DNA of 64,000 nt from Paenibacillus macquariensis. GTDB lineage: Bacteria; Bacillota; Bacilli; Paenibacillales; Paenibacillaceae. Positions 34,895 to 43,636 of the stretch are shown piece after piece; within the stretch, counting starts at the first letter, position 1; every line of letters begins with the position of its first letter. Under the pieces are notes generated by a model. The model was not told where the DNA came from and searched no databases. It saw only the letters and a program-made list of their open reading frames with translations. The position numbers and the translations under genes are program-made. The stretch lies in the NCBI RefSeq assembly GCF_900156375.1, contig NZ_FTNK01000003.1, positions 434,001 through 498,000 of the forward strand, written 5' to 3'.

Positions 34895-35860
34895 ATGGAG
34901 AAGAGACAGACAAAGGTAATGATGTTATTTATGCTGATGGTACTTATTAGCGCACTTGCGATTGGATGTAGTTCGTCGAAAGCCAAGGATTCGAAAGAGG
35001 CAGAGGGTGCTTCTTCGTTAACGCTGGGATTGTTACCTTCAATTGATGCTATTCCGTTCCTGATTGCTCATGAACAGGGTTTTGATAAGAAATATGGTGT
35101 GAACCTGGATATCCGGACGTTCAAAAGTGCGAAAGACCGTGACGTAGCATTTCAAGCGAACAAGCTAGATGGAATCAGCGCGGATTTAATTGCGATCGCC
35201 ATTTATAATGAGGCAGGTCTGGATGTTAAAGTGACCAGTACTACCTTTGGAGAATTTGATTTATTAACAGGAAATAATGAAGTACAAGAAGTGAAGGATT
35301 TAAAAGGAAAATCCGTTATTCTATCTAAGAACACATCCACAGAATATACAGTTGCGACTATGCTTAAAAAAGCTGGTTTGACTGAAGCGGATATTAAGGT
35401 AACAGAAGTACCACAGATCCCGACAAGATTAGAGTTGTTAAAAAACAATAAGGCAGACGCAGCCATTTTACCTGAGCCCTTTGTCACGATGGGCAGATCT
35501 GCCGGCTTGCGCGTATTAAGCTCAACGAAAGATGCTGGAGTGAATCCGTTTGTTCTAGCGTTCCCTCAAGCGATCATAGATACGAAAGCACAAGGTATTA
35601 AGGCCATGTATGCGGCATATGATGATGCGGTCGCTTATATGAAATCCCATGAACAATCGGAATACATGGATCTCATTATTAAAGAAGTAGGTTATCCAGA
35701 GAGCCTGAAGAACGATATCGTCGTGCCAGATTACCTTCCAGCGAATCAAGTGAACGTACAAGAGGTAGAATCGGCTTTTACATGGGCAAGGGAAAAAGGA
35801 TTACTTAGTAAAAATATATCGCCTGAAGAAGTGATCTCGGATGTCGTATTTAAGAAGTAG
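34895..35860 (+). CDS. ABC transporter substrate-binding lipoprotein (NMT1/SsuA-like)
   Basis: 321 residues. Lipoprotein signal with ALAIGCSSS (Cys near residue 25). Mature part has the NMT1/THI5/SsuA fold: LGLLPSIDAIPFLIAHEQGF, VKDLKGKSVILSKNTSTEY, KADAAILPEPFVTMG. The ligand could be a thiamine precursor, aliphatic sulfonate or similar; no thiamine riboswitch is visible upstream, which argues mildly against a thiamine link. ATG 34895 has GGAGGCAAGAGAG upstream. First gene of a three-gene unit; its end overlaps the ATPase start by 20 bases. Confidence 0.85.
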   Translation: MEKRQTKVMMLFMLMVLISALAIGCSSSKAKDSKEAEGASSLTLGLLPSIDAIPFLIAHEQGFDKKYGVNLDIRTFKSAKDRDVAFQANKLDGISADLIAIAIYNEAGLDVKVTSTTFGEFDLLTGNNEVQEVKDLKGKSVILSKNTSTEYTVATMLKKAGLTEADIKVTEVPQIPTRLELLKNNKADAAILPEPFVTMGRSAGLRVLSSTKDAGVNPFVLAFPQAIIDTKAQGIKAMYAAYDDAVAYMKSHEQSEYMDLIIKEVGYPESLKNDIVVPDYLPANQVNVQEVESAFTWAREKGLLSKNISPEEVISDVVFKK

Positions 35861-36617
35861 CGGACTTAACATTAAGGAACTTACTGTTGCATATAAGGGT
35901 GGGCAATTGGCACTTGGGGGTGTCAATTTATCGGTACCAGAGCATAGTATTTACACCATTATTGGTCCTTCGGGTAGCGGGAAGTCAACCTTATTACGTG
36001 CCATTGCAGGTTTGATAAAAGAATATCAGGGAGAAATCCTCTTTCAAGGAGTATCTGTCCATACACAAGAACCCTTGATCGGACTCGTACCACAAAGTTA
36101 TGGACTTCTTCCTTGGAAAACAGTTCATGCAAATATACTCATGGCGATGAAGATTAGTCATCCGCAAAGAAATCAAAGACAGAGCCAAGAACAACAGATC
36201 CAACGCTGGCTTGAAGCTATGGGTATTGCCGACTTAGCTAAGCGGTATCCCATGTCACTCAGCGGAGGGCAGCAGCAGCGGGTAGCGATCGCCAGAGCCT
36301 TTGCTATCATGCCAACGATCATGTTATTGGATGAACCTTTTTCAGCACTAGATGCAGTCACACGTGAAACGATACAACGGCTCTTTTTAGAAAATTGGAC
36401 CGCTCATCCGGCAACGACGTTATTTGTTACTCATGACGTGGAAGAGGCTATTTTGCTTGGAGAAAAAATAATCGTAATGCCTTCTGACAAGGAAAAGTCG
36501 CAAGTATTGATTGATAATGATCACGTATTTCGTATTAAACATGAGGACAAGCGTGATAGTGACGAGTTCTTCCAACAGACAAAGAGGATTAGAAAGGTAA
36601 TACAAGAACAATGGTGA
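35841..36617 (+). CDS. ABC transporter ATPase (SsuB/TauB-like)
   Basis: 258 residues. Walker A GPSGSGKST, Q-loop LVPQSYGLLPW, signature LSGGQQQRVAIARAF, Walker B IMLLDEPFSALD, switch VTHDVEEA. The motifs fit the nitrate/sulfonate/taurine ATPase family. It overlaps the binding-protein gene by 20 bases and the permease by 7, so translation is coupled; only a weak purine site precedes the ATG. Confidence 0.9.
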   Translation: MSYLRSSGLNIKELTVAYKGGQLALGGVNLSVPEHSIYTIIGPSGSGKSTLLRAIAGLIKEYQGEILFQGVSVHTQEPLIGLVPQSYGLLPWKTVHANILMAMKISHPQRNQRQSQEQQIQRWLEAMGIADLAKRYPMSLSGGQQQRVAIARAFAIMPTIMLLDEPFSALDAVTRETIQRLFLENWTAHPATTLFVTHDVEEAILLGEKIIVMPSDKEKSQVLIDNDHVFRIKHEDKRDSDEFFQQTKRIRKVIQEQW

Positions 36618-37363
36618 ACAAAAAGAAGAGACATCATTTGTTAAGGTTGTTACTCGTATTTGTCAGTATGAATGTGGTTTGGTATATCGCATATTTACTT
36701 ATTAACCATTCTATTCTTCCAAGTCCGATCGCTGTATATTCTTCTATGGGTCATTTGGAAGGAAAAGAAGTATGGCTTGATGTTTGTTACAGTTTATTTC
36801 GTATTTTTGCCGGTGTATTATCGGCTTTAATGATTGGAATGTCCATCGGATTACTAATGGGGCGATCTCGAATTTGGAATAAAATTCTTGATCCGGTTGT
36901 CTATTTGACGTATCCTATTCCCAAAATCGCCTTATTACCTGTGGTGATGTTATTCTTTGGGATTGGTGAGACATCCAAAATTCTGATGATAATGTTGATA
37001 TTACTCTTTCAAGTCATTATATCTGTACGGGATGGCGTAAAGGCAATTCCAGACAACACATATGACGTACTAACAAGCATTGGTGCAAGTGCAACTCAGA
37101 AATTCTGGCATGTAACGTTACCTGGTGCGTTATCCGTGATACTAAGTACGATTCGTATTTCCTTGGGGACGGCCATATCGGTACTCTTTTTCACAGAAAT
37201 CTATGGAACAGAGCATGGTATGGGATATTTTATTATGGATGCCTGGTTAAGGATGGATTACACAGAGATGTATGCTGGCATTATGCTATTTAGTCTGGTG
37301 GGATTTGTACTATTTCTATTGGTGGACTATCTTGATTACAGGTTCATGAAGTGGCGGCATTAA
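36611..37363 (+). CDS. ABC transporter permease (SsuC/TauC-like)
   Basis: 250 residues with about six hydrophobic segments. The ATPase-coupling EAA-like loop is DNTYDVLTSIGASATQKFWHVTLPGALSVI. YPIPKIALLPVVMLFFGIG is the conserved stretch of SsuC-type permeases. Third gene of the transporter; a bidirectional terminator follows. Confidence 0.9.
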   Translation: MVNKKKRHHLLRLLLVFVSMNVVWYIAYLLINHSILPSPIAVYSSMGHLEGKEVWLDVCYSLFRIFAGVLSALMIGMSIGLLMGRSRIWNKILDPVVYLTYPIPKIALLPVVMLFFGIGETSKILMIMLILLFQVIISVRDGVKAIPDNTYDVLTSIGASATQKFWHVTLPGALSVILSTIRISLGTAISVLFFTEIYGTEHGMGYFIMDAWLRMDYTEMYAGIMLFSLVGFVLFLLVDYLDYRFMKWRH

Positions 37364-37390
37364 TTATCACATGGTTGTAAATAAAAACAA

Positions 37391-37441
37391 AAAGGATCGA
37401 TCTCAGGGGTTAATAACATACCACTTGGGATCGATCCCTTT
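37391..37441. terminator. bidirectional terminator
   Basis: AAAGGATCGATC / GATCGATCCCTTTT flanks a loop of about 20 bases, between the convergent permease and terC-type genes. Confidence 0.85.
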
Positions 37442-37464
37442 TATTTATTTTATTTGAAATTAAC

Positions 37465-38262
37465 TTAATGACCCAGTTGTTTATCAGTGTCAGTGACAGG
37501 TTCTTCATTCTTACTGCTCATAAACCAACCAAGGACTGCGATTAATATTAGGACAATATAGAATGTCGATTTCCAAGCTGTGCTATGTGCGAAGGACTCA
37601 GGTAGAACAGCCAAGGAAGGGTGAGCAAGTGTGATAATGGCTAACTTAACGCCTACCCAACCAACAATTACGAATGCGGCAACTTCTAGTCCTGGACGGG
37701 AGTGTAACAATTTAACGAAATAGGATGCTGCAAAACGCATGATGATTAATCCGATTAATCCACCTGCAAAGATCACAAGGAATTGTCCACCATCTAAGCC
37801 ACCGATATGTCCGAGTCCACTTGGAGGTAATGCTACTGCAAGAGCTACTGCAGCTAAAATTGAATCAACGGCAAATGCAACATCCGCTATTTCAACTTTG
37901 ATTACTGTAAGCCAAAATCCAGATTTCTTTTTTTCATTAGAGCTACCTTCAATGGAATCATCCGTTTTAGGTTTAGTAATGAGTTTTCTAAAGATATGAT
38001 TCACAGCGATAAACAATAAATAAAGGGCTCCAATAGCTTGTACCTGCCAGATATCGACTAGGAATGAGATGATAAATAATGAGCCGAACCGAAGGACAAA
38101 TGCTCCCATAAGTCCATAAAACAATGCTTTTTTTCTTTCCGCATCAGGCAGGTGCTTAACCATAATAGCTAATACCAGTGCATTATCTGCCGCGAGAAGG
38201 CCTTCCAGTCCTACAAGTACGAGAAGAACCCAACCATATTCCAATAATAATGCAAAATCCAT
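37465..38262 (-). CDS. TerC-family membrane protein, probable manganese exporter
   Basis: 265 residues, about seven hydrophobic segments. TerC signatures: GLEGLLAADNALVLAIMVKHLP with the membrane Asp, and VEIADVAFAVDSILAAVALA with two acidic residues in a helix. A charged cytosolic loop lies at about residues 94-115. Bacillus relatives (YkoY/MeeY, YceF/MeeF) load manganese onto secreted enzymes or export it. The upstream manganese riboswitch supports that role here. GGGGGAGAAG precedes the ATG. Confidence 0.9.
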   Translation of the reverse strand: MDFALLLEYGWVLLVLVGLEGLLAADNALVLAIMVKHLPDAERKKALFYGLMGAFVLRFGSLFIISFLVDIWQVQAIGALYLLFIAVNHIFRKLITKPKTDDSIEGSSNEKKKSGFWLTVIKVEIADVAFAVDSILAAVALAVALPPSGLGHIGGLDGGQFLVIFAGGLIGLIIMRFAASYFVKLLHSRPGLEVAAFVIVGWVGVKLAIITLAHPSLAVLPESFAHSTAWKSTFYIVLILIAVLGWFMSSKNEEPVTDTDKQLGH

Positions 38263-38348
38263 TTCTTCTCCCCCTTAGTGTGTTTCTTTAGTATGTTTCA
38301 AAAGCTATAAGAAAAACGTCAATTGACGTACTTTCAACGATGAACATT

Positions 38349-38421
38349 AAAAAAGACCTTTACCAAAGAGGTGAAAGCCTTCTAAAAATAAAAGGTTTTC
38401 CCAATTTGGTAAAGGTCTCGC
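38349..38421 (-). terminator. riboswitch-controlled terminator before the terC-type gene
   Basis: On the minus strand AGACCTTTACCAAA pairs with TTTGGTAAAGGTCT, then TTTTTT. The 5' arm is also the last conserved element of the aptamer, so ligand binding to the aptamer would compete with this stem. Confidence 0.88.
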
Positions 38422-38512
38422 TAACAATTGTGAAATGACAATTGCCAATAAAGCCGGAGAAATATCTCTCGTATTGACGACTTTATTTAAACAGCTACTC
38501 CCCTTTACGGGT
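38409..38512 (-). promoter_or_regulatory. yybP-ykoY manganese riboswitch
   Basis: Reading the minus strand, the class elements occur in order: AAAGGGGAGTAGC, GTCGTCAATACGAGA, CTCCGGCTTTATTGGCAATTG, and GCGAGACCTTTACC. These are the hallmark of the yybP-ykoY RNA, known to sense Mn2+. A terminator overlaps the 3' end, so manganese would favour read-through into the TerC gene. Confidence 0.95.
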
Positions 38513-38598
38513 ATATAATTAATTAGCTTATATGTTAGAATAATATAGCAAAATCATATATTTATTTAGGGTTATTGTCAATAGAGGATAATAATTTA

Positions 38599-39630
38599 AT
38601 GGGAAGAAGGTTATTATACATTGTGAGCATACCAGAAATAACAACTTGGGATCACGGGATCAGCCAAGTTAAAATATCGATGTCCTATCCGCTACGTTGG
38701 GTGAATAGTTATGTGCTACACAGCTCATCGGGTATCGTCATTATAGATCCCGGACCACGCAATAGCGTAACAGAAGTTGAGTGGAAGAATGCACTTGGTA
38801 AGCTAGGTTATACACTCGAGGATGTAAGTGGAATATTTGTGACTCATCATCATCCTGATCATTATGGGTTGGCAGGCTGGTTTCAATCGCAATGTAATGC
38901 TAAGGTCTACATGTCTCAAAGAGCCTATGATGAATCTCTTCTTATGTGGGGAACGGATACCGATATCAATGTGAAATTAACGTTATGGTTGCAACAGCAC
39001 GGATTGCCTGACGAGTTAGCAAGTCAGATTGAGCAACATTTACTTGATTTCATCCCTCAGGTTTCACCGACGCCTAATATTACAATAGTAGAAAGGGGAA
39101 GTCACCTGGAATTAGGTGGCCTTTCTTGGCTAGTTATAGAGACTGGGGGACATGCACCAGGACATCTATCTTTATATAATGAAGAACTTGGTATTATGAT
39201 GTGTGGTGATGCTGTTTTACCGCAGATTTCACCGAACGTCAGCCTCATTCCAGGGAGTGATCCTGAACCGCTGTATAGCTTCATGAGTGGTCTTGTGAGA
39301 CTTAAGCAATATGTGGTCAATCAAGCCTTTCCGGGGCATAGAGAACCATTCTCTACGTTTCATAAACGCATAGAGGATCTTCTTCTCCATCATGAACAAC
39401 GGTTAATTGAGGTAGATAAGCTTCTCATTCAATCTCCGCAAAATGGGTATGAGATTTGCAAGACCCTTTTCCGTAATAAATTGTCACTTCATCAAATGAG
39501 GTTTGCTATGTGTGAAGCACTGGCGCATATACAGGAATTGGTACGTCAAGGTAAGGCTCAATCTTTAGTTTCTACTGTGGATGGTAGTATCATATTTACC
39601 GCAACGAATAAACATCCATGTTCAATTTGA
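38599..39630 (+). CDS. MBL-fold metallo-hydrolase
   Basis: 343 residues from ATG 38599 (GAGG 11 bases upstream); TTG 38575 is an alternative. Metallo-beta-lactamase motifs: VIIDPGP, THHHPDHYG (HxHxDH-type zinc site), ETGGHAPGHLSLY and MMCGDAVLPQ, and the last His in AFPGHREPF. The C-terminal 90 residues form a helical, winged-helix-like extension (RIEDLLLHHEQRL, then ALAHIQELVRQGKAQ) as in LACTB2-type hydrolases. Substrate unknown. Divergent from the TerC riboswitch unit. Confidence 0.85.
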   Translation: MGRRLLYIVSIPEITTWDHGISQVKISMSYPLRWVNSYVLHSSSGIVIIDPGPRNSVTEVEWKNALGKLGYTLEDVSGIFVTHHHPDHYGLAGWFQSQCNAKVYMSQRAYDESLLMWGTDTDINVKLTLWLQQHGLPDELASQIEQHLLDFIPQVSPTPNITIVERGSHLELGGLSWLVIETGGHAPGHLSLYNEELGIMMCGDAVLPQISPNVSLIPGSDPEPLYSFMSGLVRLKQYVVNQAFPGHREPFSTFHKRIEDLLLHHEQRLIEVDKLLIQSPQNGYEICKTLFRNKLSLHQMRFAMCEALAHIQELVRQGKAQSLVSTVDGSIIFTATNKHPCSI

Positions 39631-39674
39631 AAAGCGTTGGAGAGATGAAGTGAGCTTTCTCAACTTATTTTAGT

Positions 39675-39727
39675 GCATAGAAAAAGGCTATGTTTTCTAC
39701 AATTGTAGAAGAATATAGTCTTTTCCT
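39675..39727 (+). terminator. probable terminator of the MBL gene
   Basis: Imperfect stem GGCTATGTTTTCTAC / GTAGAAGAATATAGTC with an AATT loop, followed by TTTTCC. Confidence 0.65.
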
Positions 39728-39908
39728 GCTGTAATGGTTTAACGGTTGGTTAACATTCGTTTGTTTATGTCTATAAAAGCAGTTTGTAATCATAGATTTC
39801 TTTCTACTAGGAATCAGAAATATACCAATCTACTAGTGGATTAGTATAAGCAAGTCTTTGAAAGATTTCATAGTATATATTAATCCAAATGGAAGGGAGG
39901 GAAACAAA

Positions 39909-40070
39909 ATGTCAAATAAATCTAAGGTGTATTTCAAAGTTGTTATCATTAACAAACCGAAGAATATCAACAAGAACAAGCTGATTAACATTGACCCCGA
40001 TTTTACTGCTGCTAATGCAGGTGGCGGTGGTGGTGGCGGTAATAATGGTGCCGTAACCGTTACTCCTTAA
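39909..40070 (+). CDS. small basic, glycine-run protein, unknown
   Basis: 53 residues with an excellent ribosome site (GGAAGGGAGGG, then ATG 39909). Residues 1-30 are Lys/Asn/Ile-rich with hydrophobic pairs (VYFKVVIINKPKNINKNKL). Residues 31-53 carry DPDFTAANA, seven consecutive Gly, then NNGAVTVTP. No signal peptide. I recognise no family. It has its own terminator, so it is probably a real small gene; spore or peptide-type roles are guesses. Confidence 0.65.
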   Translation: MSNKSKVYFKVVIINKPKNINKNKLINIDPDFTAANAGGGGGGGNNGAVTVTP

Positions 40071-40150
40071 GGTGGAGCCGTTAGCTAACATCATACTATC
40101 AAATCTGCAGAAAAGTCAGTCAGTTCATCGGATTGTATTAGAAAGGATAT

Positions 40151-40198
40151 CAACAAAACGAATAAGGGATTCTTTTGATCCTTACTCGTTTTGTTTGA
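40151..40198. terminator. bidirectional terminator
   Basis: CAAAACGAATAAGGGAT / ATCCTTACTCGTTTTG, closing a short loop, between the convergent small gene and pgpA; T-run after it on the plus strand. Confidence 0.85.
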
Positions 40199-40314
40199 TT
40201 AATTCAGGGATTAACTTAATACCATGACTACGACTTAAGGGAATATACAGAAGCTACCTGTCGTTTATTGGGTAGTTTCTTTTTTGCTTTCTACGATTTT
40301 CAGTTCACCCAAGA

Positions 40315-40890
40315 TTACTCAGATGTTCCTTTTGCAAGAGGATTGAATTTCTTACCTTCTTCAGCGTAATCTGCTTCTTTCTCCGCCTGCTTTCGATGGG
40401 CGATACGGCTGCTAGCCGCAGCAGCAACTGCACCAACGATATCATCAAGGAAGGTGTGAACTTGTCCAGAGGTTTTATCATTGAGCCGTTCTAATACCCC
40501 AGGTTTTAACTTATCGACATACCCATAATTCGTGAATCCGATACTTCCATAGACATTGACGATTGAAAAGGCCAATATCTCATCCACACCATAAAGTCCT
40601 TCATCATTGACTAACATCTCCTGTAAGGGAGAAATAAGCTTGCCTTCTTCTGCTAGTACATCCAATTGTATGCCTGTTAATACAGCATTCTGCACTTCAC
40701 GTTTGCTTAGGACCATCTCAACATTATGTACGCATTCCTCGATTGTAAGTGTCGGATAGTACTTTTTTTGGAGTAACATGACGAGTTCAGCAATTTCAAG
40801 AATGTTGACCCCACGTTTATCAAGCCATTCGAAAGTTGCATCTGAAACGGCTTTGCTATTTAAACAATACGGATTACGTACATCGCTCAT
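40315..40890 (-). CDS. pgpA: phosphatidylglycerophosphatase A-type protein (YutG-like)
   Basis: 191 residues. The C-terminal half has the PgpA-family pattern: GLYGVDEILAFSIVNVYGSIG, NYGYVDKLKPG and HTFLDDIVGAVAAAASSRIAHR, where the Asp pair of TFLDDIVGA probably binds metal. Unlike Gram-negative PgpA it has a long N-terminal helical region (VSDATFEWLDKRGVNILEIAE) and little membrane character, as in Bacillus YutG. Predicted reaction: phosphatidylglycerophosphate to phosphatidylglycerol. ATG 40890 has GAGGTG 7 bases before; a longer ORF form does not. Confidence 0.85.
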   Translation of the reverse strand: MSDVRNPYCLNSKAVSDATFEWLDKRGVNILEIAELVMLLQKKYYPTLTIEECVHNVEMVLSKREVQNAVLTGIQLDVLAEEGKLISPLQEMLVNDEGLYGVDEILAFSIVNVYGSIGFTNYGYVDKLKPGVLERLNDKTSGQVHTFLDDIVGAVAAAASSRIAHRKQAEKEADYAEEGKKFNPLAKGTSE

Positions 40891-41012
40891 AACGCTACAC
40901 CTCATTCTTTGTAATGTGATGGAAATTTTCATTTACAGTTATTTTTTAGAAAAGAGCTCGTATATATACTAGTACAAACTATATATAAAATCGTTAGGGA
41001 GGTACATAGATT

Positions 41013-42083
41013 ATGTCAAAAAAAATGAAGATTCGTAACATCTCTGCCGTTGGCTTGTTGGCTGTTCCAATTATATTGTCTGGGTGCGGAGGTTTTACTA
41101 AACAATCCATGGACATTGATCCACCACCGGCTCAAATTGAATCGGAAATGTTACAAGCTGTGAATGGTGTTGTTACGAAAGCACCGCAGGGAACGGCTAT
41201 GACACCGACTTCAACCGTCTATTTAGCAGATCAATACGGACTTTTGGCTCCAGTGTCTTTAGGATTACCACCATTAGAGAATAAGGATAATATGCTTTTG
41301 CGTCAATCCCTTGAAGTGATGGTCAAAGACGGTCCTTATGCAGCATATCTACCAGAAGGTTTCACTGCCGTATTACCTGAAGGTACAGAGGTGAAGACAG
41401 TCACAATCGAGAAGGAGAATAAGCTTGCGGTTGTAGAATTCAATAAATCGTTTACTGAATATGATGCCCAAAATGAACGAAAAATGTTAGAGGCTGTAAC
41501 TTGGACACTTACGGGTAATAAGAATATCAATCAGGTTCAATTCTGGGTTGATGGGAAGAAGATTACAGAGATGCCTCTTGAGCATACACCGCTCGATCAA
41601 CCACTTGGACGAAGTATGGGAATCAACTTGGAAAAAGGGAATGGGGTAACATATACCCGTTCTAGCGCGGTAACGGTATATTTCTCATCTGAATCACCTA
41701 CAGGGATACAATATTACGTACCTGTAACTAGGCTTATAGAACCTGGACAAGATACACTCAAGGCAGCGCTCAATGAACTTATTCGTGGACCACAACTACA
41801 AGGTGGCTTAGAGCAGGTTATGACATCAGCTACTTCCTTAGAGTCAGTGAAGACAGCGAAAGACGGAACAGTCACAGTATCTCTCAAAGAGGATATGTTT
41901 ATTAAAGGGGAGAAGATTCCTTCTCAATTACTACAGTCTGTCGTGTTAACTGTTACAGAAAATGTAGGAAGTAACAAAGTGCAAATACAAATGAATGGTG
42001 ATTCTAAAGTAGTAAGTGATGATAATCAAAATTACAGTAAGCCTGTATCAAGACCGGAATATATTAACGAAATACCAATTTAA
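41013..42083 (+). CDS. gerM: spore germination lipoprotein GerM
   Basis: 356 residues. Lipobox ILSGCGG near residue 25. Two GerMN domains: about 70-190 (TVYLADQYGLLAPV, LRQSLEVMVKDGP, VVEFNKSFTEY) and 215-335 (VTVYFSSESPTGIQYYVPVTR, LKAALNELIRGPQ, TVSLKEDMF). GerM is made during sporulation in Bacillus and is needed for normal spore morphology and germination. The order gerM-rph-rdgB is conserved in Bacillus. TTAGGGAGGTACATAG precedes the ATG. Confidence 0.93.
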   Translation: MSKKMKIRNISAVGLLAVPIILSGCGGFTKQSMDIDPPPAQIESEMLQAVNGVVTKAPQGTAMTPTSTVYLADQYGLLAPVSLGLPPLENKDNMLLRQSLEVMVKDGPYAAYLPEGFTAVLPEGTEVKTVTIEKENKLAVVEFNKSFTEYDAQNERKMLEAVTWTLTGNKNINQVQFWVDGKKITEMPLEHTPLDQPLGRSMGINLEKGNGVTYTRSSAVTVYFSSESPTGIQYYVPVTRLIEPGQDTLKAALNELIRGPQLQGGLEQVMTSATSLESVKTAKDGTVTVSLKEDMFIKGEKIPSQLLQSVVLTVTENVGSNKVQIQMNGDSKVVSDDNQNYSKPVSRPEYINEIPI

Positions 42084-42179
42084 GAGAAGTTCCTCCTTCA
42101 AAAGGTGCTTTTATTCCTACACTTTGATAAAATAAGGTTTGCAAAATAGGGACGCTAATGATGTAGGAGGCAGATAATA

Positions 42180-42938
42180 GTGAGATCAAACGGACGGAAT
42201 AACGATCAACTTCGTACAATGAATATAACAACAAATGTGAATAAATACGCGGAAGGTTCTGTGTATATAGAAATGGGAGATACCAAAATTCTCTGCACAG
42301 CGACGGTGGATGAGAAAGTACCTCCATTTTTGAAGGGCCAAGGAAAGGGTTGGGTAACAGCAGAATACTCTATGTTGCCAAGAGCTACTCATTCTCGTAA
42401 TCAACGTGAGGCCAATCGTGGTAAATTAACGGGTCGAACCATGGAAATTCAACGGTTAATTGCTAGAGCTCTTCGGTCCGTTGTGAATTTACATGCTTTG
42501 GGTGAACGAACGATCACACTCGATTGCGATGTCATTCAAGCTGATGGAGGTACACGTACGACTTCTATTACAGGATCCTTTGTTGCGCTCTGTATTGCTG
42601 TGAACAAGATTGCCCAACAGCATAAGCTTCCTGTATTTCCAATAACCGATTATTTGGCTTCTGTTAGTGTAGGAGTTGTTGGTGGCCGCACACTGTTAGA
42701 TCTAAATTATGAAGAAGACTCCAAGGCTAAAGTGGATATGAATCTAGTTATGACCGGAAGTGGACAATTCGTTGAGTTACAAGGAACGGGTGAAGAAAGT
42801 CCATTCTCACGTCAGGAGTTAGATGCATTACTTCAGATCGGTGAACAAGGTATCCGTGAGATTATCGCATATCAACAAGAAGTACTTGGTCCGATTGCCC
42901 TATCTATTGGTTCTGGCACAGTAGGAAAAGGAGTATAG
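42180..42938 (+). CDS. rph: ribonuclease PH
   Basis: Phosphorolytic 3' exoribonuclease that trims tRNA precursors. 252 residues, usual length. Signatures: [73 protein letters not shown] and [22 protein letters not shown] start with TAGGAGG 9 bases upstream. It is followed by rdgB after a single base. Confidence 0.96.
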   Translation: MRSNGRNNDQLRTMNITTNVNKYAEGSVYIEMGDTKILCTATVDEKVPPFLKGQGKGWVTAEYSMLPRATHSRNQREANRGKLTGRTMEIQRLIARALRSVVNLHALGERTITLDCDVIQADGGTRTTSITGSFVALCIAVNKIAQQHKLPVFPITDYLASVSVGVVGGRTLLDLNYEEDSKAKVDMNLVMTGSGQFVELQGTGEESPFSRQELDALLQIGEQGIREIIAYQQEVLGPIALSIGSGTVGKGV

Positions 42939-42939
42939 C

Positions 42940-43563
42940 ATGAAGTTAGATCAAGATATCGTCATTGTTGCGACGAAGAACAAAGGGAAAGTCAGAGAAT
43001 TCGAACATGCTTTTGCACAGCTGGGCAAGCAAGTGAAGAGTATGTTTGATTATTCGGATATACCAGATGTCATTGAAGACGGACTTACTTTTGCAGAGAA
43101 TGCGCTGAAAAAAGCTAAGACGGTTGGCGATGTGCTCGGACTCCCTGTTCTTGCGGATGATTCAGGTTTATGTGTAGAGGCATTAAATGGACAACCGGGT
43201 GTGTATTCCGCACGTTATTCGGGAGAGCATGCGACCGATCAGTTAAATAACGAGAAGTTATTACATGAGCTGGTGCAATTAAAGCTGGGTGAAGATACAG
43301 AGCAGTCGCTGTTAAGTCCAGCAAGCTTTGTTTGTTCATTGGTGTTGTATAACCCTTCTTCCGGAGAGCATATGGAGACTTCTGGTTCCGTGGCAGGATG
43401 GATTACTTCAGATGTAGCGGGTGCTGGAGGATTTGGGTACGATCCACTTTTCTATCTTTCAGAATATGATAAGACAATGGCTGAGCTTTCTTTAGAAGAG
43501 AAACAGTCCATTAGTCACCGGGGCGTAGCTTTAAGGGAGTTAATATCACAATTGAAGAAATGA
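42940..43563 (+). CDS. rdgB: XTP/dITP diphosphatase (RdgB/HAM1)
   Basis: Removes non-canonical purine triphosphates (dITP, XTP). 207 residues. IVIVATKNKGKVREFEHAF (TxNxxK), EDGLTFAENALKKAK, LADDSGLCVEALNGQPGVYSAR, GYDPLFY and SHRGVALREL are all diagnostic. GGAG precedes ATG; one base behind rph, so translationally coupled. Confidence 0.95.
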   Translation: MKLDQDIVIVATKNKGKVREFEHAFAQLGKQVKSMFDYSDIPDVIEDGLTFAENALKKAKTVGDVLGLPVLADDSGLCVEALNGQPGVYSARYSGEHATDQLNNEKLLHELVQLKLGEDTEQSLLSPASFVCSLVLYNPSSGEHMETSGSVAGWITSDVAGAGGFGYDPLFYLSEYDKTMAELSLEEKQSISHRGVALRELISQLKK

Positions 43564-43601
43564 ATGGATGATCAAGAATTAGGCTTGGTGTTCATCAAAT
43601 A

Positions 43602-43632
43602 AAAAAGGCTGCCCGAGGGTAGCCTTTTTTTG
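43602..43632. terminator. bidirectional terminator
   Basis: AAAAAAGGCT..CCC / GGG..AGCCTTTTTTT between convergent rdgB and asparagine synthetase. Confidence 0.93.
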
Positions 43633-43636
43633 TGTT

